64,000 bases of DNA. It comes from Bacillota bacterium (GTDB lineage: Bacteria; Bacillota; Clostridia; Christensenellales; CAG-138). The notes beneath the pieces are model-generated. The model ran no database searches. It had not been told where the DNA came from and saw only the letters and a program-made list of their open reading frames with translations. A program made the translations under genes and the position numbers. Numbering within the stretch: the first letter of the stretch is position 1; each line of letters begins with the position of its first letter. Location of the stretch: positions 1 to 64,000 of the forward strand of contig JAEWYO010000048.1 in NCBI GenBank assembly GCA_023395595.1, read 5' to 3'. Positions 17,331 through 26,508 of this stretch are shown piece after piece.

Positions 17331-19385
17331 ATGGAGCAGTACCGGTTGATCAACGAAGCGTTCGGCATGACCGAATGGGTACAGTTGCGGGAGCAGTGTT
17401 CCCCCGGCTGTCTGTTCGGCATGCAGATGCACATTCCGCAGCAGGGCGCTCCTGCAAGGCAGATTGGTCAGCTGGAGAGCGACATACTGCACAACGGGAA
17501 ACCGATCGATCTGCTGCAGTCATCTATTTCGCAAACCGACGAGACGGTGAAAGTTTTTTACCGCTCCGACTGCGGCGTCAGCTGCGAGTTGAACTTTTCA
17601 CTGGACGGGAAAGCTGGCATCATCAGCCAAACTTTGTCGTTGGAAAACAATAGCGCACATGTGTTCGAAGTTCGCCGCCTGCAAACGCGGTTTAGGTTCG
17701 CTCCCGGCGAATATGAGCGATATTTGCAGACCGGCAACTGGTGTTATGAAGGCGACGGCGGTTGGGAACGTCTATATCCCGGTGGACTGCACCTATGCAA
17801 CGAAGGCGGAAGGACGACACAGGGGAACACGCCTTTTCTCGCGTTGAGGCAGATTGGAGCGGGGAGAGGGATCGCGTTTCATATTCTTCCGGTGGGAGAT
17901 TGGGAGATATGCGTTCGTTCGTCCAGCGGAGGAGTCGGTCCGCAAGGGGACGGCACATTTTCACTCTCTCTGGGACACGCGACCGAGCGGGTCTCGATCA
18001 AGGTTGAAGCGGGCGAGCGACTTGATATGCCGCAGGTTTTGATTCAAAGCTTGCCGGATGGCATGCTGCACTATGCCGCGCCGAGGCTGCATTACTTTTT
18101 GAATACACATATGCTGAAGCAAGAAAAGAGAGAATTTCCTGTTGTCTACAATACATGGATGGATTGCTATGACGATCTAAACCAAGAGCGGCTGTTCGAG
18201 CGGTTAAAAATTGCGAAGGAGCTTGGCTGTGAGGTGTTTTGTGTGGACGCGGGCTGGTTCGGGCAGGAAGGCAACTGGAGCGAATGCGTCGGGGATTGGC
18301 GCGAAAGGGATACAATCGCTCTGGAGGGCGGACTTTCAGGCTTTGCAGATGCGGTTCGTCAGAGTGGGCTTCGCTTTGGACTCTGGATTGAGCCAGAGCG
18401 CGTTACAACCTGCACACCGATCTATCAGGCGCATCCGGAGTGGTTTGCACAGGGAAGTAGTGGATTTTATCCGATCCTCTGGATGCAAGAGGTATACGAT
18501 TACCTAAAAAATGAGATGCTCCGCGTGATCGATCGCTACGGCGTTGGCTGGCTCAAGCTGGACTTTAATCAGGAGCTGGAAGTGGATCCGAGCGGAACCG
18601 GACACATGCGTTACTATCAAAACCTTTACCGATTGATAGACGAACTGCGGCAGAGCCGAGCGGACGTGATCTTCGAAAACTGCGCTTCGGGCGGGCTTCG
18701 GAGCGATATCAATACCATGTCGCACTTTGACGTTTCATTTTCTAGCGACAACGCGAACCCTTGGGACGGACTTTCCACCTTCCAGCAGATGTCCATGCGA
18801 ACCAACCCGAATCGGATCTACCGCTGGCTTGCGCTTCAAAGAGGACCGGATATTCCGGCGTATGACAGAAGAGAAGGCACGGTGGAGCACACCGTCGTCA
18901 CGCCATCCTCCCCGGGACCGGGATTTGCTGAATGCGAAACGATAGACACAGAGTTTGCCTGCCGACTGCTCGCGCAGTCTCCTATGGGGCTTACGGGCGA
19001 TATTGCAACGCTGGATTTGCCAACGCGCGACTGCATCCGAACACATATTTTATTTTATCAGCAGTGGCGCTGCTTTCTTGCAAACGCATCTCTTTTGACG
19101 GATGCAGAGCCCGCGCGGTTGGGAAACAGAAAAAGCTGGCACGTACATCAATTTGTCGAGGAAGCATGCGAAAGAAGCTTGATTTTCGTCTACCGGATGA
19201 ACCATATCTGCGAAACGAGATGGGTCAAGGTATCCGGCCTTGAACCTTTGAATCGTTATCGTGTTTCCCTCTTTGGCGAAGAGAACGCGGAGGTTCGTAC
19301 GGGAGCAAGCCTATTGGAAAGCGGCGTTGCGATACGCCTTGCACGGCGCAACAGCAGCGCTATTGTGATCATAGAACAAGTTTGA
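17331..19385 (+). CDS. Alpha-galactosidase (GH36)
   Basis: A 684-residue protein starting at the ATG after CAGGGGGGCAA; the upstream ATG at 17256 would lie inside the GH3 gene. It has the GH36 layout: an N-terminal beta-supersandwich (1-290), then a TIM barrel with VDAGWFGQEGNW, the nucleophile region WLKLDFNQE (Asp near 410; KWDMNR in classical members) and the acid/base region FENCASGGLRSD (Asp near 458), then a C-terminal beta-domain. It should remove terminal alpha-galactose in the cytoplasm. Fifteen bases separate it from the GH3 gene, so both are on one transcript. Confidence 0.92.
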   Translation: MEQYRLINEAFGMTEWVQLREQCSPGCLFGMQMHIPQQGAPARQIGQLESDILHNGKPIDLLQSSISQTDETVKVFYRSDCGVSCELNFSLDGKAGIISQTLSLENNSAHVFEVRRLQTRFRFAPGEYERYLQTGNWCYEGDGGWERLYPGGLHLCNEGGRTTQGNTPFLALRQIGAGRGIAFHILPVGDWEICVRSSSGGVGPQGDGTFSLSLGHATERVSIKVEAGERLDMPQVLIQSLPDGMLHYAAPRLHYFLNTHMLKQEKREFPVVYNTWMDCYDDLNQERLFERLKIAKELGCEVFCVDAGWFGQEGNWSECVGDWRERDTIALEGGLSGFADAVRQSGLRFGLWIEPERVTTCTPIYQAHPEWFAQGSSGFYPILWMQEVYDYLKNEMLRVIDRYGVGWLKLDFNQELEVDPSGTGHMRYYQNLYRLIDELRQSRADVIFENCASGGLRSDINTMSHFDVSFSSDNANPWDGLSTFQQMSMRTNPNRIYRWLALQRGPDIPAYDRREGTVEHTVVTPSSPGPGFAECETIDTEFACRLLAQSPMGLTGDIATLDLPTRDCIRTHILFYQQWRCFLANASLLTDAEPARLGNRKSWHVHQFVEEACERSLIFVYRMNHICETRWVKVSGLEPLNRYRVSLFGEENAEVRTGASLLESGVAIRLARRNSSAIVIIEQV

Positions 19386-19426
19386 AATTCTGTGCGTCAG
19401 CACATGAGACGATATGTGGAGGTAAC

Positions 19427-21469
19427 ATGCGATATCGGCAGGTTCATTTGGATTTTCATACAGCGGGTTCCATCGAAGGAATCGGTCTAGACTTTGACCC
19501 CAAAGCGTTTCAACAAACGCTTCTTCAGGCTCATGTCAATTCCGTCACTCTCACGGCAAAGTGCGCGCATGGCTGGATGTACTATGACAGCAAGCTCTCC
19601 CCGCGGCACCCAAATCTCTCGTTCGATTTGCTTAGCCGGCAGATCGAGGCCGCGCATGCGGTGGGGATTAAGACCCCGGTTCATCTTTCCATCGGGCTGG
19701 ACGAGCGCGAGGTTCGCAACCACCCGGAGTGGCTGATTCGCCGGAGCGACGAAAAAACCACATGGGTGCCAACGTTGATGGAGGCTGGATGGCATCGCTT
19801 TTGCCTGAATAACGCGCATACGCAAGCTGCAATCGAGCAAGTGCTTGAGGTTGCCGAACACTATGATGTGGACGGTTTGTTTCTGGATGTTTCCAGTCCG
19901 ATTCCCTGTTGCTGCCAGAATTGCGTTAAAACACTGCTTGCGCGCGGCAAAGACCCGATGAATCACACCTACATCTGGGAGCTGGCGGAGGAGTTGTATG
20001 TTGGCTTTATCGCGGAGGTGGAAGCGCGCGTACACGCGATCCGGCCGGGACTGCCGATTTTTCATAATGGGGGACATGTGCAGCGGGGGCGACTTGATTT
20101 TATCGCGGGCGATACACATCTGGAGCTAGAGAGCCTGCCCACGGGCGGCTGGGGATACGACCATTTTCCGCTTTCCGCGCTATATGTTGCGGGGCTTGGG
20201 CTGAATTATCTGGGCATGACCGGCAGGTTTCATAAGGCATGGGGGGAGTTTGGCGGATACAAACACCCGAACGCACTCATCTATGAAACGAGTCTCAACC
20301 TTGTCTATGGCGCGCGGTGTTCGGTAGGAGATCAACTCCACCCGAGTGGAGCGCTGGATTCCGCGACCTATCATATGATTGGTAGCGCATATGAGCGCGT
20401 AGAACAAAAGGAGCGATATCTTGAAGGCACATCGCTTGTAGCGGATATCGGGCTTCTCTCACTGGAAGCACTCGGCGCAAGATATGGAGAGCATAATCTG
20501 CTTGCAATCGCCGAAGCGGACACCTTGGGCGAAGAATATGATGTGAAGAACCACATTTCTCAGGCAAAACGCAGCGATGAGGGCGCGCTGCGCCTGCTCG
20601 GCGAAGGCGGCTATCTCTTCCGCGTCATCGATGCCGAGATGGATTTTTCGCCCTTTGCCGTGCTGGTGCTGCCGGATGAAGCGGACCTCGACGAGCAACT
20701 CGCACATAAGCTTGCTGTCTATCGCAAAAACGGCGGCAAGGTTTTTTTAACCGGAAGATCCGGCATCGTGCAGGGAAAGCAACGATTGTTTGATGAGCTG
20801 GGCTTCAGCTGCCCAGAACCGGAGACAAACATTCCAGTCTATATACGCACACGCGAGCCGCTGGATGCCCTTGGCGACAACGCGTTTGTGGTCTACGAAA
20901 AGGCCTATTGCGTGCAGGCGGACGAAACATGCACTAAGATCCTCGCGGATTTTGAATATCCGTATTTCAACCGTTCAACGTTTGAGTTTTGCTCGCATGC
21001 GCACGCCCCATCACAAAACCGCAGTGAGGCACCCGCAATCATCGCGGGAGATGGGTTTGTGTACGCGGCGTTTCATATGTTTGAGGAATACCGGGAACAC
21101 GGCGCGTTCCTCACTAGGGAACTCTTCTGTGAATGCATGAATCGACTACTGGCGGAGCGTAAAACGCTTGAGACGTCTATGCCCCCTTCTTCCGCCGTGA
21201 CTTTGATGCACAACGAAGAAGATGGCTATGATTTGGTGCAGCTGTTGTATGCGCCAATGCTGCGAAAAGGGGAGGACGCCGTTGTTATTGAAGAGCTTTT
21301 GCCCGTCTATAATATTACGGTTCGCATCAAAGCACGTGGGAAGGTCAAGAGCGTCCGGCTCGTACCGCAGGAAACAGAGATTCCGTTTGCCGTTGAGCAA
21401 GGGCTGGTTTCGTTTCGTGTTGACAAAGTGGAGTGTCATGCAATGGCTCAGGTGTTGTATGAAAGATAG
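19427..21469 (+). CDS. GHL6-type putative glycosidase with amidotransferase-like C-terminal domain
   Basis: A 680-residue protein; start ATG after GGAGGTAAC. It opens with RQVHLDFHTAGSIEGIG and has a TIM-barrel with HLSIGLDERE, DGLFLDVSSPIPCCCQNC and LELESLPTGGWGYDHFP, resembling the hypothetical glycosyl hydrolase 6 group (GHL6) and GH29/GH42-like barrels. From about residue 400 there is a Rossmann-like module (VLVLPDEADLDEQLAHKLAVYRKNGG), like the beta-galactosidase trimerisation domain. No activity is established for this type as far as I know. The CCCQNC cysteine cluster may bind a metal. Cytoplasmic. It overlaps or abuts the next gene. Confidence 0.6.
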   Translation: MRYRQVHLDFHTAGSIEGIGLDFDPKAFQQTLLQAHVNSVTLTAKCAHGWMYYDSKLSPRHPNLSFDLLSRQIEAAHAVGIKTPVHLSIGLDEREVRNHPEWLIRRSDEKTTWVPTLMEAGWHRFCLNNAHTQAAIEQVLEVAEHYDVDGLFLDVSSPIPCCCQNCVKTLLARGKDPMNHTYIWELAEELYVGFIAEVEARVHAIRPGLPIFHNGGHVQRGRLDFIAGDTHLELESLPTGGWGYDHFPLSALYVAGLGLNYLGMTGRFHKAWGEFGGYKHPNALIYETSLNLVYGARCSVGDQLHPSGALDSATYHMIGSAYERVEQKERYLEGTSLVADIGLLSLEALGARYGEHNLLAIAEADTLGEEYDVKNHISQAKRSDEGALRLLGEGGYLFRVIDAEMDFSPFAVLVLPDEADLDEQLAHKLAVYRKNGGKVFLTGRSGIVQGKQRLFDELGFSCPEPETNIPVYIRTREPLDALGDNAFVVYEKAYCVQADETCTKILADFEYPYFNRSTFEFCSHAHAPSQNRSEAPAIIAGDGFVYAAFHMFEEYREHGAFLTRELFCECMNRLLAERKTLETSMPPSSAVTLMHNEEDGYDLVQLLYAPMLRKGEDAVVIEELLPVYNITVRIKARGKVKSVRLVPQETEIPFAVEQGLVSFRVDKVECHAMAQVLYER

Positions 21470-21476
21470 TAGAACA

Positions 21477-23159
21477 ATGGAACGTGGCATACAACAAAAG
21501 ACGAAAGAAGGCGCCGTCTGGTGGAAGGAATGCGCCGTCTACCAGATCTATCCACGAAGTTTTTACGACAGCGATGGGGACGGAATCGGCGATCTCAACG
21601 GAATTACGGAAAAGCTCGACTATCTTCGCTTGCTCGGCGTAGATGTGCTCTGGATTTGCCCCGTCTACCGCTCGCCTAACTTTGATAACGGCTATGATAT
21701 CTCGGACTACCGTGCCATCCACGAAGACTTCGGCACGATGGAGGACTTCGACCGTCTGCTTGCGCAGGCGCATGCGCGTGGGCTGAGAATCGTTATGGAT
21801 CTGGTCGCGAATCATACCTCATCGGAGCACCCATGGTTTATCGAGAGCAGGAGCGGTCGAAACGCAGAAAAGCGCGACTACTATGTCTGGCGGGACGGAA
21901 GAAACGGAGACCCTCCGAACAATTGGAGCGGAAGTTTTGGCGGCTCTGCCTGGACTCTTGACCCTGCAAGCGGACAGTATTATCTGCATATCTTTGCTGC
22001 GGAGCAGCCGGACTTGAATTGGGAAAACCCCGCTGTGCGGCAAGAAGTATATGATTTGATGCGCTTTTGGTGTGACAAGGGTATCGACGGGTTTCGGATG
22101 GACGTCATCAATCTGATCTCAAAGGACCAACGCTTTCCGGATGACCCAAGCGGCACAAGCCCTTGCGCGTTCATCGAAAACGGACCTCGCGCGCACGAAT
22201 TTTTGCATGAAATGCGAAAGGCAGTGCTGGACGATTATGACATTATGACTGTTGGCGAGACGGGCGGAGTCACGATTGAAGAAGCAAAACGATATGCGGG
22301 ATTTGATACGGGCGAACTCAATATGGTGTTCCAGTTTGAGCATGTCGGACTTGGGCATAGTGAGCTGGGGAAATGGAATGAAGAGAAGGTACCCATGCCA
22401 CTGCTGCGGGAGAATATGAGTAAATGGCAGACGGAGCTTTCGGGGAAAGCTTGGAACTCGCTCTACTGGAGCAATCACGACCAACCGCGTGCCGTCTCTA
22501 GGTTCGGGGACGACCGAATCGAGTATCGCGTAATCAGTGCAAAAATGCTCGCCACTTGCCTGCATTTTCAACAGGGCACGCCGTACATTTATCAGGGCGA
22601 GGAACTAGGAATGACCAACGCGGGCTTTGAGCGGCTAGATGATTATCGCGATATCGAGAGCTTTGGCGTCTATCGCGAGCTGACGCTGAGCGGCAAGGTA
22701 ACGCATGCGCAAATGATGCGTTTTCTCGCGGCAAAGAGTCGGGACAATGCGCGCACGCCGATGCAGTGGAGCAGTGGGGGGAACGGTGGTTTTTCAAAAA
22801 CGACGCCGTGGATTGCGGTAAATCCAAACCATACTTTCATCAATGCGGAGCAACAGATGAGCGATCACGATTCTGTCTTTTGCTACTATCAAGCACTACT
22901 GCGGTTGCGAAAGACATTTCCCGTGATAGTTTACGGTGCGTACATGCTGCTGCATGAGAATTCGGAATTGGTATGGGCGTTCCGGCGTGAGGATGAGACA
23001 TACGAACTGCGCATATTGTTGAATTTCTCGGATCAAGAGGTACCGTATACGCCTGCGGAATTGCAGGTGGGGGAGAAAAGATTGATCGGCAACTATAAAG
23101 CGCATCGTGCCGGGTGGTTACAGCCATATGAAGCGATCGTATACATTCGCACAAAATAG
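21477..23159 (+). CDS. Alpha-glucosidase / oligo-1,6-glucosidase (GH13)
   Basis: A 560-residue GH13 enzyme of the intracellular alpha-glucosidase subgroup. It begins with WWKECAVYQIYPRSF and carries the DGDGIGDLNG calcium-type loop. The catalytic triad sits in GFRMDV (Asp near 209), VGETGG (Glu near 260) and NHDQPR (Asp near 334). It releases glucose from short alpha-linked oligosaccharides in the cytoplasm. Two starts are possible: ATG 21477, chosen because the family usually starts close to WWKE, and ATG 21459, which overlaps the previous stop and would give translational coupling. No strong binding site favours either. Confidence 0.9.
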   Translation: MERGIQQKTKEGAVWWKECAVYQIYPRSFYDSDGDGIGDLNGITEKLDYLRLLGVDVLWICPVYRSPNFDNGYDISDYRAIHEDFGTMEDFDRLLAQAHARGLRIVMDLVANHTSSEHPWFIESRSGRNAEKRDYYVWRDGRNGDPPNNWSGSFGGSAWTLDPASGQYYLHIFAAEQPDLNWENPAVRQEVYDLMRFWCDKGIDGFRMDVINLISKDQRFPDDPSGTSPCAFIENGPRAHEFLHEMRKAVLDDYDIMTVGETGGVTIEEAKRYAGFDTGELNMVFQFEHVGLGHSELGKWNEEKVPMPLLRENMSKWQTELSGKAWNSLYWSNHDQPRAVSRFGDDRIEYRVISAKMLATCLHFQQGTPYIYQGEELGMTNAGFERLDDYRDIESFGVYRELTLSGKVTHAQMMRFLAAKSRDNARTPMQWSSGGNGGFSKTTPWIAVNPNHTFINAEQQMSDHDSVFCYYQALLRLRKTFPVIVYGAYMLLHENSELVWAFRREDETYELRILLNFSDQEVPYTPAELQVGEKRLIGNYKAHRAGWLQPYEAIVYIRTK

Positions 23160-23193
23160 TTACACACATTTTTTGCATAGAGAGGTAAGAGTT

Positions 23194-24285
23194 ATGTTTC
23201 ACGGAATCATCAACGGTATGAGCGATTTGATGCTGCTTTCCAACGCGCAGTCGCGCTCCATCAGCGCGGAAAACCCAACGGGAGAAGTCAGCGGCGGTGC
23301 GCGCTGTTCGTTGGAGAAGGGCATCTCGGGGAACGCCGCGCGCGAACTCGGCGTTGGTTGGAAGGTGAACCCGAACATCGTTATTCAAACGCAGACGACG
23401 GCGGAGCTGGCCGTCATCGAAGGACCGGGTGTGATCCAGCACATTTGGATGACTGTTTCCAAGCCCTGGCGCAATTTGATCCTACGCTTTTACTGGGATC
23501 ATCAGGAACAACCTTCAGTCGAGGTTCCAATCGGGGATTTCTTTGCGAGCGGTTGGAACGAGTACAGCCAGCTTTCCTCGCTTGCGGTCTGCGTCAATCC
23601 GGGTAGCGCGTTTAACTGCTATTGGCAGATGCCCTTTAAAAAACACTGCCGCATCACGCTTGAAAACCGCTCGAAGGAATTTGATGCGACCTGTTTTTAC
23701 CAGATTGATTATACTCTGACTGAGGTTCCAGATCACTGCGCGTATTTTCATGCTCAGTTTCGCAGGGCAAACCCGCTTCCATATAAAGAGGTGTTTACCA
23801 TTGTGGACGGCATTCAGGGCAGAGGGCACTATGTCGGCACCTATATGGCGTGGGGCGTCCATAATCGCGGCTGGTGGGGCGAAGGAGAGATTAAGTTTTA
23901 TCTGGATGGGGAAGCCGAGTATCCAACGATATGCGGAACCGGAACCGAAGATTATTTCTGCGGTTCTTATGATTTTGAGGATCCGCGTCAAAAGCCGGGT
24001 CAATATAGTGATTTCACCACGCCTTACGCCGGCCTACATCAGGTGCTTACGCCGGATCGCCTCTACAACAGCCAATTCCGCTTTGGCATGTACCGGTGGC
24101 ATATAACGGATCCAATCCGTTTCCAGAAGGAGCTTCGTGTGACAATGCAGGCGCTGGGCTGGCGCGAGCATGGCAGGTATCTTCCGCTTCAGGATGATAT
24201 CGCCTCGGTCGCCTACTGGTATCAGGAGATTCCGCACGCGTCCTTCCCACAGCTTTCGGACAAGGACGCGCTGGAGGTTAATTAA
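23194..24285 (+). CDS. GH172 (DUF2961) family glycosidase
   Basis: A 363-residue DUF2961 protein. The family, now GH172, includes difructose-anhydride I synthase/hydrolase and alpha-D-arabinofuranosidases, and its known members form ring-shaped trimers or hexamers. Landmarks: RSISAENPTGEVSGG, GPGVIQHIWMT, VPIGDFFASG, then GEGEIKFYLDGE and GTGTEDYF, where the conserved acidic residues of the family lie. No signal peptide, so it should act on furanosidic linkages inside the cell. Start: ATG after GAGGTAAGAGTT; the earlier ATG at 23107 lies inside the GH13 gene. Confidence 0.88.
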   Translation: MFHGIINGMSDLMLLSNAQSRSISAENPTGEVSGGARCSLEKGISGNAARELGVGWKVNPNIVIQTQTTAELAVIEGPGVIQHIWMTVSKPWRNLILRFYWDHQEQPSVEVPIGDFFASGWNEYSQLSSLAVCVNPGSAFNCYWQMPFKKHCRITLENRSKEFDATCFYQIDYTLTEVPDHCAYFHAQFRRANPLPYKEVFTIVDGIQGRGHYVGTYMAWGVHNRGWWGEGEIKFYLDGEAEYPTICGTGTEDYFCGSYDFEDPRQKPGQYSDFTTPYAGLHQVLTPDRLYNSQFRFGMYRWHITDPIRFQKELRVTMQALGWREHGRYLPLQDDIASVAYWYQEIPHASFPQLSDKDALEVN

Positions 24286-24327
24286 TTCCGCACGATAAAA
24301 ATGTTATCAACACAATGGAGGAAATAG

Positions 24328-25608
24328 ATGGAACAACTCGCTCTCTACGGTGGCCCAAAGGCCAAGACGACACCGAACTATCCAATGTATCCCGGCGGAC
24401 TTGAAATAGGGGAGGAAGAAAAAAAACAAGTTTTAGAGGTTTTGGAAAACAAGTACCTGTTTCGCTACTATGGACCCGCGAACTGCGAATCGAAGGTTAA
24501 GGTATTCGAGGAAGCGTTTGCCGGAAAGCTAGGCGCGCGATACGGCCTTGCGACGAGCTCCTGCACAGGCGCGCTGATCTCCGCGCTGGTCGCTTGCGGA
24601 GTTGGCCCCGGGGACGAGGTCATCGTGACCGGATATACGTTTTTTGCTTCTTGCGCGGCTATCGTTGCGGCAAAGGCGATCCCCGTAATCGCGGAGGTAG
24701 ACGAAACTCTGACGATCGATCCTATCGACATCGAGAAGAAGATCACGCCAGCGACGAAGGGCATCGTCGCTGTCCATATGCGCGGAGTGCCATGCAATAT
24801 GGATGCGGTCATGGATATCGCACAAAAGCACAACCTCATCGTTGTGGAAGACTGCGCTCAGGCGGTTGGCGGAATGTATCACGGAAAATATCTCGGTACT
24901 ATCGGACACGCCGGGTGTTTCTCATTTCAATATCATAAAACCATTACCGCCGGCGAAGGCGGAATGATACTGACCAACGATGCACATATCTATGACCGCT
25001 GCATGAGCTATCATGACACTGCCGCGTGCTGGCGTCCGGATCGATATGCCGAGCAGCGGTTTGAAGGCGAGCTGTTCTGCGGCTCCAATTTCCGCATGAG
25101 CGAACTCACCGGTGCCGTTATGCTCGCACAGCTCGGACGCCTGGATGGATTGGTGAAGCGCATGCGCGAGAATCAGAAGCGTATCCTCGAAGGCATCCAG
25201 GGTGTCAAGGGAATTAAGGTTCGTCCTGTAAACGATCCGGAAGGGGATTCTGCTATCTGCCTGATGTTTTATCTTGACGAGCGCGAGAAGGTTGAGCCGT
25301 TTGTCAATGCACTGAAAGCGGAAGGCGTCGCAGCAGCGGGCGTATTCAACGCGGGTATACCGGACTGGCACATCTACGCGCACTGGAAGCACATCATTGA
25401 GAAAAAGACGCCGACAGCCGCCAGCTGTCCGTGGGATTGCCCGTATCATGCCAACACGGAACCGGTGCAATACGATCCGATGATGAATCCGAACACGCTG
25501 TCCTTTCTTGGCCGCGTGGTACACTTGGATATTCCGCCGCAGATGAGCGACGAAGATTGCAACATGATTGCGCGCGCAATCCGCAAAGTTGCGGTAGTAC
25601 TGGCCTAG
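24328..25608 (+). CDS. DegT/DnrJ/EryC1/StrS family aminotransferase
   Basis: A 426-residue PLP enzyme of the sugar aminotransferase fold. The family converts keto-sugars or keto-inositols to amino-sugars with Glu or Gln as donor. Visible landmarks: ATSSCTGALISALVACGVGPGDEVIV, VVEDCAQAVGG (Asp contacting the pyridine nitrogen), and SFQYHKT with the Schiff-base Lys at residue 204. Start: ATG after TGGAGGAAATAG. In a catabolic locus it could run in the reverse direction and remove an amino group from an amino-sugar or inosamine released by the hydrolases; this is inference. Confidence 0.88.
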   Translation: MEQLALYGGPKAKTTPNYPMYPGGLEIGEEEKKQVLEVLENKYLFRYYGPANCESKVKVFEEAFAGKLGARYGLATSSCTGALISALVACGVGPGDEVIVTGYTFFASCAAIVAAKAIPVIAEVDETLTIDPIDIEKKITPATKGIVAVHMRGVPCNMDAVMDIAQKHNLIVVEDCAQAVGGMYHGKYLGTIGHAGCFSFQYHKTITAGEGGMILTNDAHIYDRCMSYHDTAACWRPDRYAEQRFEGELFCGSNFRMSELTGAVMLAQLGRLDGLVKRMRENQKRILEGIQGVKGIKVRPVNDPEGDSAICLMFYLDEREKVEPFVNALKAEGVAAAGVFNAGIPDWHIYAHWKHIIEKKTPTAASCPWDCPYHANTEPVQYDPMMNPNTLSFLGRVVHLDIPPQMSDEDCNMIARAIRKVAVVLA

Positions 25609-25690
25609 ACAAGAAGGCCAATGGGGCGCGCGAGGACAATATCGCGCGCTCCATCAGCCTGATGCACAGCAAGGGAGGAAAGGCGCACAC

Positions 25691-26461
25691 ATGAAATATT
25701 CGCTTTGTATTGAACCGGTTTTTGATGGTATTTCGTTTTACGATCGAATCGAAAAAGCAAAGGAACTTGGCTTACATGCAATAGAATTCTGGGATCCATC
25801 CATATATGACACGAAAAAGATAGGCGATATTGCGGCGCGCGCTGGCATCCCGGTTGCCTGCTGCTGTCTCAATCAGCCGTGGGATTATCGCTTGAATCTT
25901 TCGTTTGAAGCGGTTCGCCGCAATTTGGAGCGGTCGATCGCGCAAGGAAAAGACATGGGCTGCACCACATTCATCGGTCTTTCTGGAGATGTAACGGGTA
26001 AAGGGGACACGCAGAAAGCGCTGCTGATCGAGAGCTTGAAACGATTAGCAGAGATCTGTGAACGTGAAGGAGTGATGATCGTACTCGAGGCGCTCAATTC
26101 TCTCATCGATCATAAGGGGTATTACCTCGATTCGTCGCGTATAGGATTCGAGATCGTCGAGGCGGTCAACAGCCCGAGGATTAAACTGCTCTTTGACTGC
26201 TATCATATGCAGCTGATGGAGGGGAATCTAGTCAACAATATCACAGATAATATCGAGTGGATCGGACATTTCCATAGCGCGGGCGTACCGGGCAGGCACG
26301 AACTGCAACAGGGCGAAACGAACTATCCGCGCATCATCCGCGCGGTGGAGGACGCGGGGTATTCCGGCTATTTTGGGCTGGAATACTGGCCGAGTTATGA
26401 TGCGGAATCATCGATTCGGGATACCATGCGGTATCTAGCGAATCAGGAACATAGATTTTAG
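25691..26461 (+). CDS. Sugar isomerase/epimerase, hydroxypyruvate-isomerase-like TIM barrel
   Basis: A 256-residue protein of the AP-endonuclease-2-like TIM-barrel superfamily (Hyi, IolE, IolI, tagatose-epimerase relatives). The four metal-binding strands are recognisable: VLEALNS (Glu), LLFDCYHMQ (Asp and His), GHFHSAGVPGRHE (His) and GLEYWPS (Glu). It closely follows the Hyi pattern, but substrates vary widely in this family, so it is better read as a keto/aldo-sugar or inositol-derivative isomerase working with the aminotransferase upstream. Start: ATG after GGGAGGAAAGGCGCACAC. Confidence 0.85.
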   Translation: MKYSLCIEPVFDGISFYDRIEKAKELGLHAIEFWDPSIYDTKKIGDIAARAGIPVACCCLNQPWDYRLNLSFEAVRRNLERSIAQGKDMGCTTFIGLSGDVTGKGDTQKALLIESLKRLAEICEREGVMIVLEALNSLIDHKGYYLDSSRIGFEIVEAVNSPRIKLLFDCYHMQLMEGNLVNNITDNIEWIGHFHSAGVPGRHELQQGETNYPRIIRAVEDAGYSGYFGLEYWPSYDAESSIRDTMRYLANQEHRF

Positions 26462-26508
26462 CTTGTAGTATACTCTCAATTTTGACCGAATAGTCTATGG
26501 AGGAACCA

